A stretch of DNA of 37,227 bases from an uncultured Bradyrhizobium sp. Lineage in GTDB: Bacteria; Pseudomonadota; Alphaproteobacteria; Rhizobiales; Xanthobacteraceae. The stretch is from positions 1 through 37,227 of the forward strand of contig NZ_CAKZJO010000007.1 in the NCBI RefSeq assembly GCF_936943645.1. Reading direction: 5' to 3'. Both the position numbers and the translations under genes were made by a program. This document shows positions 25,260 through 32,932 of the stretch, one piece after another (position 1 is the first letter of the stretch; every line of letters begins with the position of its first letter). A model generated the notes under the pieces. It did no database searches, was not told where the DNA came from, and worked only from the letters and a program-made list of their open reading frames with translations.

Positions 25260-26458
25260 CGCACCCTGGTCCAGGGCACGACCGACATGCCCGGGCCGAC
25301 AGGCAAATCGGCCGGCCAGTTGTCGACCACGATCTTCACCGGCACGCGCTGCACCACCTTGACGTAATTGCCGGTGGCGTTCTCCGCCGGCAGCAGGCTG
25401 AACGCGGCGCCGGAGCCCGGCTGCACCGAGTCGACATGGCCGGTGAGCTTGCGGCCGGGATAGGCATCAATGCGGATCTCGACCGGCTGGCCTGGGCGCA
25501 TGTCGTTAAGCTGAGTTTCCTTGTAATTGGCGACGACCCAGACCTCGTCGGGCACGAACATCATCAGGCTCTGTCCCGCCGTGACGAAGGTGCCCTTGGC
25601 GCCCGAGAGCTTGACGACGCGGCCGGACTGCGCCGCGAGGACGCTGGTGTATTGCAGATTCAATTTCGCCTGATCGAGCTGCGCCTGCGATTGCGCAAGC
25701 TGTGCCCTGGCGCCTTCGAGCTGCGCCTGCAGCGTCTTGATGCCGATTTGCGCGGCCGAGACCGCGGTCTTGGCGCGCTCGGTGTTGGCCTGCTGCGCCT
25801 GGAGATCGGAGCGGGTCTGCTGCTGGCGCTGAACGGTGCCGGCGCCCTTCTCGACCAGCTCTTCCGCGCGCTTGAATTCCTCCTGCGAGAACTGAAGCTG
25901 GGCTTGCGCCTGCTCGAGCTGGGCCTCGGCCTGCTTGATCTGCTCCTGCTGCGAAACGATCTGCGCCTCGACATTGTCGATGTTCGCCTTCGACACCGCA
26001 ACCTGCGCATCGGCCTGATCGACGGCGATGCGGTAGTCGCGCTCGTCGATCTTGGCGAGAAGATCGCCGGCCTTGACGTGCTGATTGTCCGTGACCGGGA
26101 TATCGGTCACGTAGCCGCCGACCTTGGAGGCCACCGAAAAGCTGCGCGCCGCGACGAAGGCATCGTCGGTGGACTCATAGTGACGCACCTCGAGCCAGTA
26201 GAGCAGACCGCCAACCAGCGCTGCGATCAGCACGACGGCGCCCAGGGTCGCAACCAGCCAATGTTGGCGGAGCCGCTCTCGCAGCGACGGCGCCGGCTTC
26301 TGCGGTTGCTCCTTGGTGTCGAGGGACGGATCGGGGTTCGATCTTGGAGCCTGCTTCGCCCGCTGCGGCTGCTCCGCGGACGGCCCACGCTCCCGTGTCT
26401 GAGCATCCACGGCCAGCAACCTTTCTCGGGATTGATCTGGCGCCAGGCCGTCTTGCAT
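25256..26458 (-). CDS. emrA: HlyD/EmrA-type membrane fusion protein
   Basis: A 400-residue adaptor of the EmrAB pump. A cytoplasmic Pro/Gln-rich N-terminus (1-60) leads to one membrane helix (about 65-90, WLVATLGAVVLIAALVGGLLYWL in part). The biotinyl-lipoyl halves (STDDAFVAARSFSVASKVGG and LAAQSGRVVKLSGAKGTFV) flank a long Gln/Ala-rich coiled-coil hairpin (about 140-265). A beta-barrel domain follows. The ATG at 26458 is chosen over the frame start at 26566; the latter lacks a ribosome site. A candidate EcfG promoter lies 23-47 bases upstream. Confidence 0.9.
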   Translation of the reverse strand: MQDGLAPDQSRERLLAVDAQTRERGPSAEQPQRAKQAPRSNPDPSLDTKEQPQKPAPSLRERLRQHWLVATLGAVVLIAALVGGLLYWLEVRHYESTDDAFVAARSFSVASKVGGYVTDIPVTDNQHVKAGDLLAKIDERDYRIAVDQADAQVAVSKANIDNVEAQIVSQQEQIKQAEAQLEQAQAQLQFSQEEFKRAEELVEKGAGTVQRQQQTRSDLQAQQANTERAKTAVSAAQIGIKTLQAQLEGARAQLAQSQAQLDQAKLNLQYTSVLAAQSGRVVKLSGAKGTFVTAGQSLMMFVPDEVWVVANYKETQLNDMRPGQPVEIRIDAYPGRKLTGHVDSVQPGSGAAFSLLPAENATGNYVKVVQRVPVKIVVDNWPADLPVGPGMSVVPWTRVR

Positions 26459-26480
26459 CGGTCTTTCGCGCCGCGAGCCT

Positions 26481-26505
26481 AACCGCCGCGCCGAAACTTG
26501 GTTCC
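26481..26505 (-). promoter_or_regulatory. Candidate EcfG promoter for emrAB (GGAAC-N16-GGTT)
   Basis: On the minus strand GGAAC (26505-26501), 16-bp spacer, GGTT (26484-26481). The expected transcript start near 26474 leaves a short leader to emrA. The -35 box sits inside a perfect palindrome CTTGG-TTCCG-CCAAG (26497-26511), which could be a repressor site. Confidence 0.5.
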
Positions 26506-26609
26506 GCCAAGCCGGAGCGTCGCCGTCATTCGTGATCGCGCGGCCAAAAAAGACGCGCGACACCATGGATGCCGCGCTCGTTTCGATAGTCCACGAGATT
26601 GCACGTGTT

Positions 26610-26768
26610 TCAGTGCGTCTTCGTCCGATGCCATTTCTCGAGATCGGGCTTCACCTCGTCGGATCCCTGCTCCTTCTCCGGATTGCCGTTCCAGGGCTTG
26701 TCCGTCTGCTTGTGCGAACCCCAGTCGCTCTGTTGCCGGGGATCGTCATTGGGTTGTTCCTTGCTCAT
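26610..26768 (-). CDS. Very hydrophilic 52-residue protein
   Basis: Starts MSKEQPNDDPRQQ and ends WHRTKTH. There is no hydrophobic segment; residues are mostly Lys, Glu, Asp, Gln, Pro, Asn and Gly, with four Trp. It should be intrinsically disordered, like small hydrophilins. GAAGGA precedes the ATG at 26768, and the start is 22 bp after the PRC-barrel stop, so the two are one operon under the EcfG-type promoter at 27195. Function is unknown; a desiccation or osmotic protectant role is speculative. Confidence 0.75.
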   Translation of the reverse strand: MSKEQPNDDPRQQSDWGSHKQTDKPWNGNPEKEQGSDEVKPDLEKWHRTKTH

Positions 26769-26790
26769 GGATCCATCCTTCCCTGAAGCC

Positions 26791-27165
26791 TCAAGCGAAG
26801 GGGACGCCGTAATAGGCGTTGACGCCGCGCATCGCGGCATCGTCGCCCCAGTTCCAATCGCTTCGTTCGGCGTATTTCGGCGCGCCTTCCAGCGCCTTGG
26901 CGGTGATGCCGGTGACGTATCCACCGAGCTCGGTATCGTATTTCAGCGACTGCCAGGGCAACGGATAATGGTCGTTGCCGAGGCCCAGGAATCCTCCGAA
27001 GCCCAGCACCGCGTACGACACCCTGCCGCTCACCTTGTCGATCATCACCCGTTCGATCGAACCGATCCGGTTGCGATCGGCGCCGTAGACCGATGTTCCC
27101 TCGACCTTGTCGCTACCGATCAGCCGCCCCATTTCGCTGCGGCCCAGCTCGCCTTCATTCAGCAT
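26791..27165 (-). CDS. PRC-barrel domain protein
   Basis: A 124-residue cytoplasmic protein. The PRC-barrel fold covers about 14-90: GRLIGSDKVEGTSVYGADRNRIGSIERVMIDKVSGRVSYAVL in pattern, then HYPLPWQSLKYD. Stand-alone PRC-barrel proteins of this type are common stress-induced genes in Rhizobiales, of unknown biochemical role. ATG 27165 has GGAGA 7 bases before it; an in-frame TTG at 27186 would be leaderless. It is the first gene of a two-gene operon and is divergent from the ThDP enzyme gene. Confidence 0.87.
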   Translation of the reverse strand: MLNEGELGRSEMGRLIGSDKVEGTSVYGADRNRIGSIERVMIDKVSGRVSYAVLGFGGFLGLGNDHYPLPWQSLKYDTELGGYVTGITAKALEGAPKYAERSDWNWGDDAAMRGVNAYYGVPFA

Positions 27166-27194
27166 CTCGATTCTCCACTCAGCCAATGTGAATC

Positions 27195-27219
27195 AACGGG
27201 GTGGGTGAGCGATCGTTCC
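27195..27219 (-). promoter_or_regulatory. EcfG promoter, perfect consensus, for the PRC-barrel operon
   Basis: Minus-strand GGAAC (27219-27215), 16-bp spacer, CGTT (27198-27195). Start of transcription is expected near 27188, giving a leader of about 23 bases. Confidence 0.75.
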
Positions 27220-27246
27220 TGCATCGATGTTCGCCTGGGACGGCCA

Positions 27247-27271
27247 GGAACATCGCAGGGAAGGAGCCGTT
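27247..27271 (+). promoter_or_regulatory. EcfG promoter, perfect consensus, for the ThDP enzyme gene
   Basis: GGAAC (27247-27251), 16-bp spacer, CGTT (27268-27271). Start of transcription is expected near 27278, 26 bases before the ATG at 27304. It is back to back with the promoter at 27195-27219, with 27 bp between the two -35 boxes. Confidence 0.75.
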
Positions 27272-27303
27272 CTCTGACCTTCACGCATGCAAGGGCTCCC
27301 CTG

Positions 27304-29100
27304 ATGTCCCAGACCGTCTCCGACTTCATCGTCCAGCGTCTGCACCAATGGGGCGTGCGTCACATCTTCGGCTATCCCGGCGACGGTATCAACGGCGTGT
27401 TCGGCGCGATGAACCGGGCTCAAGGCAAGGAAGGCATGATCGGCTTCGTGCAGGCGCGGCACGAGGAGATGGCGGCGTTCATGGCGACGGCTTACGCAAA
27501 ATTCTCAGGCCGGCTCGGTGTCTGCATCGCGACCTCCGGCCCCGGCGCCTCGCATCTCATCACCGGGCTTTACGATGCGCTGCTCGATCACCAGCCGGTG
27601 CTGGCCATCGTCGGTCAGCAGGCTCGCAGTGCCCTCGGCGGACACTACCAGCAGGAGCTCGACCTGCTCTCGATGTTCAAGGACGTCGCCGGGGCCTATG
27701 TCATGCAGGCCTCCTCGCCTGCACAAGTGCGGCACCTGATCGACCGTGCGGTGCGGATCGCGCTGGCGCGGCGGGTGCCCACCGTGATCATCCTGCCCAA
27801 TGATTTGCAGGAGGAGCCTTACAAGAGCCCGCCCCGCGCGCACGGCACCCTGCATTCCGGCATCGGCTACAGCGCCCCCAGCATCGTGCCGCGCGAGGCC
27901 GATCTCGATCGTGCCGCCGAGGTCCTCAACGCCGGCAAGAAGGTCGCGATGCTGGTCGGCGCCGGCGCACTTGGCGCGACCGACGAGGTGATCGCGGTCG
28001 CCGATCGTCTGTCGGCCGGCTGCGCCAAGGCACTGCTCGGCAAGGCCGCACTGCCCGACGATCTGCCCTGGGTCACCGGCGCGATCGGCCTGCTCGGCAC
28101 CGAGCCCAGCTACGACATGATGATGGAATGCGACACGCTGCTGATGGTCGGCTCGGCCTTTCCCTACGCCGAATTCCTGCCGAAGGAAGGCGCCGCGCGC
28201 GGCGTGCAGATCGACATCGACGCCAGCATGATGTCGATCCGCTTTCCGATGGAGGTCGGCCTCGTGGGCGACGCCGCCGAGACGCTGCGCGCATTGCTGC
28301 CGCGACTGAAATCCAGGACCGACGGCGCCTGGCGCCGGGATATTGCGGAGAATGTCGCGACATGGTGGAAGACGCTGGATGATCGCGCGCACCAGCCGGC
28401 CGCGCCGGTCAATCCGCAACTCGTGGCCTGGGAATTGTCCCCGCGCCTGCCCGACCGCGCGATCGTCACCAGCGATTCCGGCTCCTGCGCCAACTGGTTC
28501 GCACGCGACCTGAAGATCCGACGCGGCATGACTGCCTCGCTTTCCGGCGGCCTCGCTTCGATGGGCGCCGCGGTGCCCTATGCGCTGGCCGCCAAATACG
28601 CCCATCCGGATCGGCCGGTGATCGCACTCGTCGGCGACGGCGCCATGCAGATGAACAACATGGCCGAGCTGATCACCGCCGCGAAATACTGGCGATCCTG
28701 GCGCGACCCGCGCTTCGTCGTCTGCGTCTTCAACAACGAGGATCTCAACCAGGTGACCTGGGAGCAGCGCATCATCAACGGCGATCCCAAATTCGAGGCT
28801 TCGCAGCGCATCCCCAACGTCTCCTATTCGCGCTTCGCCGAGCTCATCGGCCTGCGCGGCATCTTCGTCGACAGTCCCGAGTTGCTGAGCTCGGCCTGGG
28901 AGCAGGCGCTGGGAAGCGAGATGCCCGTCGTGCTGGAAGTGAAGACCGATCCCGAAGTGCCGCCGCTGCCGCCGCACATCACGCTTCAACAGGCCAAGAA
29001 CTTCTCCCTCGCGCTGATGAAGGGTGACCCGAACGAGAGCAGCGTCATCAAGGGCGCCGCGCGGCAGGTGCTCGAAACCATCTTGCCCGGAAAGGAATGA
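27304..29100 (+). CDS. ThDP-dependent enzyme (pyruvate oxidase/acetolactate synthase-like)
   Basis: A 598-residue enzyme with the three domains of the POX/AHAS family. The Pyr domain (1 to about 175) has the catalytic Glu54 (QARHEEMAAF). The middle domain is about 195-330. The PP domain has the ThDP motif beginning GDGAMQMNN near residue 445 and ending VFNNEDL. It resembles the quinone-dependent pyruvate dehydrogenase PoxB more than biosynthetic AHAS, but the substrate is not certain. PoxB-type enzymes turn pyruvate to acetate and CO2 in stress or stationary phase. A small hydrophilic gene follows 3 bp downstream. The frame is open far upstream, but no start there is supported. Confidence 0.87.
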   Translation: MSQTVSDFIVQRLHQWGVRHIFGYPGDGINGVFGAMNRAQGKEGMIGFVQARHEEMAAFMATAYAKFSGRLGVCIATSGPGASHLITGLYDALLDHQPVLAIVGQQARSALGGHYQQELDLLSMFKDVAGAYVMQASSPAQVRHLIDRAVRIALARRVPTVIILPNDLQEEPYKSPPRAHGTLHSGIGYSAPSIVPREADLDRAAEVLNAGKKVAMLVGAGALGATDEVIAVADRLSAGCAKALLGKAALPDDLPWVTGAIGLLGTEPSYDMMMECDTLLMVGSAFPYAEFLPKEGAARGVQIDIDASMMSIRFPMEVGLVGDAAETLRALLPRLKSRTDGAWRRDIAENVATWWKTLDDRAHQPAAPVNPQLVAWELSPRLPDRAIVTSDSGSCANWFARDLKIRRGMTASLSGGLASMGAAVPYALAAKYAHPDRPVIALVGDGAMQMNNMAELITAAKYWRSWRDPRFVVCVFNNEDLNQVTWEQRIINGDPKFEASQRIPNVSYSRFAELIGLRGIFVDSPELLSSAWEQALGSEMPVVLEVKTDPEVPPLPPHITLQQAKNFSLALMKGDPNESSVIKGAARQVLETILPGKE

Positions 29101-29103
29101 ACC

Positions 29104-29331
29104 ATGAGCGACTTCCGCGATATCCAGCATGGCGTCAACGATCCCGTCGACGGCGTCGATGTGAAGCACCATTTCAACGACAACAAGACATCTCACGAGC
29201 GCGCGCAGCGCCATGCGGACGTGCGCGCAGCGCCGTCGGCTGCGCCCGGCGAGCCGTTCCTGCCCGAGCGGCTCCGGCGCAAACCGACCGATCCGATCAA
29301 TCCACGCACCGGGCGAAATCCGACGGATTAG
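29104..29331 (+). CDS. Small hydrophilic protein co-transcribed with the ThDP enzyme
   Basis: 75 residues (MSDFRDIQHGVNDPVDGVDV...), with a His/Asp/Asn-rich front half and a Pro/Arg-rich tail ending RTGRNPTD. No hydrophobic core or known domain is seen. GGAAAGGA precedes the ATG, three bases after the stop of the ThDP enzyme gene, so translation is coupled. Its stop codon overlaps the -35 box of the next promoter. Function is unknown; it is likely disordered. Confidence 0.75.
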   Translation: MSDFRDIQHGVNDPVDGVDVKHHFNDNKTSHERAQRHADVRAAPSAAPGEPFLPERLRRKPTDPINPRTGRNPTD

Positions 29332-29355
29332 GAACCTCGATCCCGATCCCGGGTT
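29331..29355 (+). promoter_or_regulatory. Candidate EcfG promoter for the DUF4142 gene (GGAAC-N16-GGTT)
   Basis: GGAAC 29331-29335, 16-bp spacer, GGTT 29352-29355. Start of transcription is expected near 29362, 31 bases before the ATG. Confidence 0.6.
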
Positions 29356-29392
29356 GACCGGCGCAAACGACCGTCAATTCAGAGGACCAGCC

Positions 29393-29944
29393 ATGAAACG
29401 TGCCGTCATCGCCCTTGCTTGCGTGCTGCTCGCAAGCCCCGCACTCGCCCAATCGCTGGGCGAGAAGACCGGCGTCAACTCCGCGCTCGGCGTCGCACCT
29501 GCGACCGCCGACTTCGTCAAGGAGGTCGCCGTCAGCGACATGTTCGAGATCGAATCGAGCAAGCTCGCCGCGCAGAAGGGCAACGCCCAGGAGAAGAGTT
29601 TTGCCCAGCAGATGATCACCGATCACACCAAGACCAGCACCGAGCTCAAGGGGCTGGTCGGCGACGGCAAGGTGCAGGCAACGCTGCCGACGGCGCTCGA
29701 CAGCTCGCACCAGAGCAAGCTCGACAAGCTGAAGAACGCCTCGGGCAAGGATTTTTCCTCGGACTACAACTCCTATCAGGTCAGCGCCCATGAGGACGCC
29801 GTGTCGCTGTTCGAACGCTACGCCAAGGGCGGCGACAATTCCGCGCTGAAGGATTGGGCCGGCAAGACGCTGCCGGCGCTCAAGCACCATCTCGACATGG
29901 CCAAGGAGCTCGGCAAGGCCCCGAGCGTCGGCCAGTCCAAGTAA
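29393..29944 (+). CDS. DUF4142 periplasmic protein
   Basis: A 183-residue protein. The signal peptide ends near residue 19 (PALA-Q). The rest is a ferritin-like helical bundle of the DUF4142 type: DFVKEVAVSDMFEIESSKLAAQKG, FAQQMITDHTKTSTELKGL, YQVSAHEDAVSLFERYA and TLPALKHHLDMAKEL in pattern. DUF4142 proteins are strongly stress-linked in Rhizobiales; mechanism is unknown. GAGG precedes the ATG at 29393. A near-perfect terminator follows at 29961. A paralogue lies at 34225. Confidence 0.88.
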   Translation: MKRAVIALACVLLASPALAQSLGEKTGVNSALGVAPATADFVKEVAVSDMFEIESSKLAAQKGNAQEKSFAQQMITDHTKTSTELKGLVGDGKVQATLPTALDSSHQSKLDKLKNASGKDFSSDYNSYQVSAHEDAVSLFERYAKGGDNSALKDWAGKTLPALKHHLDMAKELGKAPSVGQSK

Positions 29945-29960
29945 CTCGGTCAATGCCAAC

Positions 29961-29990
29961 AAAGGACACCGGCCTTGCCGGTGTCCTTTT
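29961..29990 (+). terminator. Strong rho-independent terminator after the DUF4142 gene
   Basis: Perfect 13-bp stem AAAGGACACCGGC / GCCGGTGTCCTTT with CTT loop, then T. Confidence 0.9.
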
Positions 29991-30048
29991 GCGTTTAGCA
30001 ACGATGCCTTGCTCCGCACGTTCAGTTTGCGACATCGTGGAGATCCTC

Positions 30049-31050
30049 ATGACGCAGCAGAGCAAGACGTCGATGACCCGCCGGAAGGTCGTTCATGCCG
30101 TCGGCGCAACGCTTGCCGCCGCATCTTTGGCATCTTCGACGGCGAAAGGAGATACGTCCATGGCCGAGCAGAACCTGATCGACCCCGTCAGCCGTTATCC
30201 GAAGCCGCCGTTCAAGAAGCAGTCGCAGCCCTGGCCGGGTCTTGCCGGCAAGATGGAGCCGCAGCCCGACCATGGCGAGACCAGCTACAAGGGCTCCGGG
30301 CGGCTTGCCGGCCGCAAGGCCCTCATCACCGGCGGCGATTCCGGCATGGGGCGCGCCGCCGCGATCGCTTATGCGCGCGAAGGCGCTGACGTCGCGATCA
30401 ACTATCTGCCGGCGGAAGAACCCGACGCCCAGGAGGTGATCGCGCTGATCAAGAAGGAAGGGCGCACCGGACTTGCAATTCCCGGCGACCTCAAGGATGA
30501 AGCCTTCTGCAGCAAGCTGGTCGAGCAGGCAGTGCAAGGCCTCGGCGGCCTCGACATCATCGTCAACAACGCAGCCCGGCAGCAGACGCGCGCCTCCATC
30601 CTGGACGTGTCGTCGGAAGATTTCGACGCCACCATGAAGACCAACATCTACGCCCCGTTCTGGATCATCAAGGCGGCGCTGCGGCATCTCAAGCCCGGCT
30701 CCTGCATCATCGGCACCACCTCCGAGCAGGCCTACGATCCCTCGCCCGATCTCTACGACTATGCGCAGACCAAGGCGGCGACGATGAACTACGTGAAGTC
30801 GCTGGCCAAGCAGCTCGCCTCGAAGGGCATCCGCGTCAACGGCGTCGCGCCTGGACCGATCTGGACGCCGCTGCAGGTCTCCGGCGGAGCCACCATGGAG
30901 AAGCTGGAAAAGTTCGGCGGCATGACGCCGCTCGGCCGTCCCGGTCAACCTGTCGAGCTCGCCTCGATCTATGTGCAGCTTGCCGCCACCGACGCCAGCT
31001 ATGCGACGGGTCAGGTCTACGGCGCTGCGGGCGGATCCGGGCAGCCGTAG
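30049..31050 (+). CDS. SDR-family oxidoreductase (YghA/GRDH-like), with N-terminal leader
   Basis: A 333-residue protein. Residues 1-38 carry MTRRKVVHAVGATLAAAS, which looks like a short Tat- or signal-like segment, then a Pro/Lys-rich stretch (YPKPPFKKQSQPWPGLAGKM) typical of the glucose/ribitol-dehydrogenase-like stress SDRs. The Rossmann motif TGGDSGMG is near residue 94, NNAA follows, and YAQTK (near 238) is the catalytic pair. This class includes YghA and plant seed GRDH proteins, induced by desiccation or osmotic stress. GGAGA precedes the ATG. Whether the leader is really exported is uncertain; an internal start at 30160 (MAEQNLIDP) is an alternative. Confidence 0.87.
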   Translation: MTQQSKTSMTRRKVVHAVGATLAAASLASSTAKGDTSMAEQNLIDPVSRYPKPPFKKQSQPWPGLAGKMEPQPDHGETSYKGSGRLAGRKALITGGDSGMGRAAAIAYAREGADVAINYLPAEEPDAQEVIALIKKEGRTGLAIPGDLKDEAFCSKLVEQAVQGLGGLDIIVNNAARQQTRASILDVSSEDFDATMKTNIYAPFWIIKAALRHLKPGSCIIGTTSEQAYDPSPDLYDYAQTKAATMNYVKSLAKQLASKGIRVNGVAPGPIWTPLQVSGGATMEKLEKFGGMTPLGRPGQPVELASIYVQLAATDASYATGQVYGAAGGSGQP

Positions 31051-31150
31051 ATCCCAAGCTCGGCTTCGTACCAACGCGGCCGAGCTCAGGAACCTTCCTT
31101 CTCTCCTGGCTTTTGCAGAACTGTCATGGAGGAAAATCGTCGGCTGACCG

Positions 31151-31729
31151 ATGGCGCTCGTAACAGTCAAACCCACCCGGATCGACAAGGCGATCTCGAG
31201 CGAGATCGCGCACCACACCAATTCGGAGTTCGAGCACGCCGCCCAGGCAATGACCTGGGGGGCCGACGAGCATGTGCTGGTCGCGCTCGCCGCGGCGGGA
31301 TGGCTTTACACCCGGCTGCGGCAACCGCAGCAGCGTCCCCTCGCCGATCACGTCCTGATGATCTCGCTGGCAACGGCCGTGCTGCCGCATCTTCTGAAGT
31401 CGGTGTTCGACCAGACGCGACCGGATCGGCTGACCGTCGCCGGGCATCGGCGTGGCGTCCCCTTCTCAGGGCGGCCCGGAGACGCGTTCCCTTCCGGTCA
31501 CGCCGTGCATATGGGCGCGCTCGCCTCGGCGGCCGGTCTGTTGCCGCCTGCCCGACGTCGGGCGGCGCGCTGCCTCGCGGTAGCGTTGTCGTTGACCCGC
31601 GTCGCGTTGCTGGCGCACTGGACCAGCGACGTGGTGGCAGGCTTCGCGCTCGGCGTCGTCGTTGAGCGATCGTTCCGGCCGTTCACGCTGCTGAAGCGGC
31701 GGCCAGAGCCTCCGCGGATACGACCATGA
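31151..31729 (+). CDS. PAP2-family phosphatase, membrane
   Basis: A 192-residue PAP2/haloperoxidase-type phosphatase. The three active-site motifs are present: KSVFDQTRPDR, PSGHAVH and TRVALLAHWTSDVVAG. Several membrane helices are predicted. Substrates of this group are lipid or undecaprenyl pyrophosphates. The start at 31151 has no close SD (GGAGG is 18 bases away), so a start slightly different from this cannot be excluded. Its stop overlaps the next start by ATGA. It heads a three-gene membrane operon. Confidence 0.85.
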   Translation: MALVTVKPTRIDKAISSEIAHHTNSEFEHAAQAMTWGADEHVLVALAAAGWLYTRLRQPQQRPLADHVLMISLATAVLPHLLKSVFDQTRPDRLTVAGHRRGVPFSGRPGDAFPSGHAVHMGALASAAGLLPPARRRAARCLAVALSLTRVALLAHWTSDVVAGFALGVVVERSFRPFTLLKRRPEPPRIRP

Positions 31730-32073
31730 CCGAATATCTCCTGCGCTTCGTGGCCGGCGGCCTGATCGTCTCAGCCTTCGCGATCCTGGGGGACATGCTG
31801 CGGCCGAAGAGCTTTGCCGGGCTGCTCGGCGCGGCGCCATCGGTCGCGCTGGCCACACTCAGCATCGCCGTCGTCCAGCATGGCCCGCGATATGTCGCCG
31901 CCGAAAGCTGGACGATGATCTATGGCGCTATCGCACTGGCCTGCTACAGCCTCGCCGTCTGCCACCTCCTGATGAGGTTTCATCTCGCGGCGCTGCCGGC
32001 CACCGTCGTCGCCTTTATCGTATGGCTCGTTGTTGCCTTCGGTCTGCTCGCGGGTTTTGGAGGCGTTGCCTGA
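31726..32073 (+). CDS. DUF3147 family membrane protein, first copy
   Basis: A 115-residue protein with four predicted membrane helices. The pattern LLRFVAGGLIVSAFAILGDMLRPKSFAGLLGAAPSVALATL in part is the DUF3147 hallmark. Function is unknown. It is translationally coupled to both neighbours (ATGA at 31726, TGATG at 32071). It may work with the PAP2 enzyme in envelope lipid handling, which is inference from the operon only. Confidence 0.8.
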   Translation: MTEYLLRFVAGGLIVSAFAILGDMLRPKSFAGLLGAAPSVALATLSIAVVQHGPRYVAAESWTMIYGAIALACYSLAVCHLLMRFHLAALPATVVAFIVWLVVAFGLLAGFGGVA

Positions 32074-32549
32074 TGCCGGTCAAGCTGTCTCCCTCGGCCC
32101 TGAAACAGACGCGATGGTACGAGTATGGCGTTCGCTTCCTGCTCGGTGGACTGGCGACGGTCCTGGCGGGCATCGCGAGCACATGTTTCGGCGTCGCCGT
32201 CGGCGGGCTCTTCCTCGCGCTGCCCGCCATCTTCTGCGCCAGCGCAACGCTGATCGATAGCCACGAACGCCGCGCCAAGGAAAAGGCCGGCCTCAGCGGA
32301 CGCAGACGCGGGCAGCAGGCCGCGGCACTCGATGCTGCGGGCGCCGGCCTCGGTAGCATCGGGCTCGCAGCCTTCGCGTCCGTCTTTTACGTCATGATTT
32401 CGACGACTGCGATTGGCGCGTTCGCCGCCGCCATCCTGGCATGGACGGCCGTATCGGTGTCGGCGTGGTGGCTGCGGCGTAAGCTTCGCATGACCTCTCA
32501 CGCCGAGCGCCTCGGCCGGTCAGCGAGGCGCCGCAACTTCTTCCCGTAG
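32073..32549 (+). CDS. DUF3147-like membrane protein, second copy
   Basis: A 158-residue protein. The front half (WYEYGVRFLLGGLATVLAG, GGLFLALPAIFCASATLI) resembles the small protein just upstream, then a basic cytoplasmic loop (DSHERRAKEKAGLSGRRRG) and two further helices. Two related genes in tandem may make a heteromeric membrane pair. Its last 30 bases overlap, on the opposite strand, the end of the small gene at 32520. Confidence 0.75.
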   Translation: MPVKLSPSALKQTRWYEYGVRFLLGGLATVLAGIASTCFGVAVGGLFLALPAIFCASATLIDSHERRAKEKAGLSGRRRGQQAAALDAAGAGLGSIGLAAFASVFYVMISTTAIGAFAAAILAWTAVSVSAWWLRRKLRMTSHAERLGRSARRRNFFP

Positions 32550-32714
32550 CATCAGAAAACCGTACATCTCGGCAGCGGTGTGAAGCTGATCGATGCGCGC
32601 GAGAACTGTGTCGCGCTGGTGTCCAACCGGCAGGCCCGCCAGCTCGTGCTCGAGCCGCTGCTTTTGCTCTATGAGACGTTGTTCGAATGTGTGTGGCTCA
32701 GACCGTTTTCGCAT
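32520..32714 (-). CDS. Small helical protein of unknown function
   Basis: 64 residues, highly charged and helical (FEQRLIEQKQRLEHELAGL), with a further amphipathic segment (TVLARIDQLHTAAEMYGFL), probably a short coiled coil. GAGGACGGAAG precedes the ATG at 32714. It overlaps the 3' end of the upstream small gene by 17 bases and the 3' end of the opposite DUF3147 gene by 30 bases. Function is unknown. Confidence 0.65.
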   Translation of the reverse strand: MRKRSEPHTFEQRLIEQKQRLEHELAGLPVGHQRDTVLARIDQLHTAAEMYGFLMLREEVAAPR

Positions 32715-32856
32715 CTTCCGTCCTCGGTGGCTGCAGCCCCGGGCTGTTGGCCCAGCGCTCGACTTGATCGATGACCTTCTGATGGCTCGGACGCACCGGC
32801 TTGGGGGCTTCCGGTTCCTCGGAAAGCTTTCGGGGCAACCTGACTTCGTCCGTCAT
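32698..32856 (-). CDS. Small acidic-basic 52-residue protein
   Basis: Starts MTDEVRLPRKLSEEPEAPKP and ends PPRTEDAKTV; a short helix SHQKVIDQVERWANS sits in the middle. The rest is Pro/Glu/Lys-rich and likely disordered. GGGAGAAACGCC precedes the ATG at 32856, giving a usable SD. Another longer open frame covers the same DNA, but this one has the better start and a plausible operon with the 64-residue gene that overlaps its end. Function is unknown. Confidence 0.65.
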   Translation of the reverse strand: MTDEVRLPRKLSEEPEAPKPVRPSHQKVIDQVERWANSPGLQPPRTEDAKTV

Positions 32857-32932
32857 GGCGTTTCTCCCTCTTTGGAAGAACGCGCCAGCGCGAGAGTCGT
32901 TTCAATATAACTTATTGATTTTACTGTTGATT

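Noticed and set aside
26599..27303. In-frame 235-codon upstream extension of the ThDP enzyme
   Set aside because: It runs antisense through the PRC-barrel gene, both EcfG promoters and the leader; the family start MSQTVSDFIVQRL at 27304 is clear.
31089..31113. GGAAC upstream of the PAP2 gene as an EcfG promoter
   Set aside because: At 15-16 bp spacing the -10 would be GCTT or CTTT; too far from consensus.
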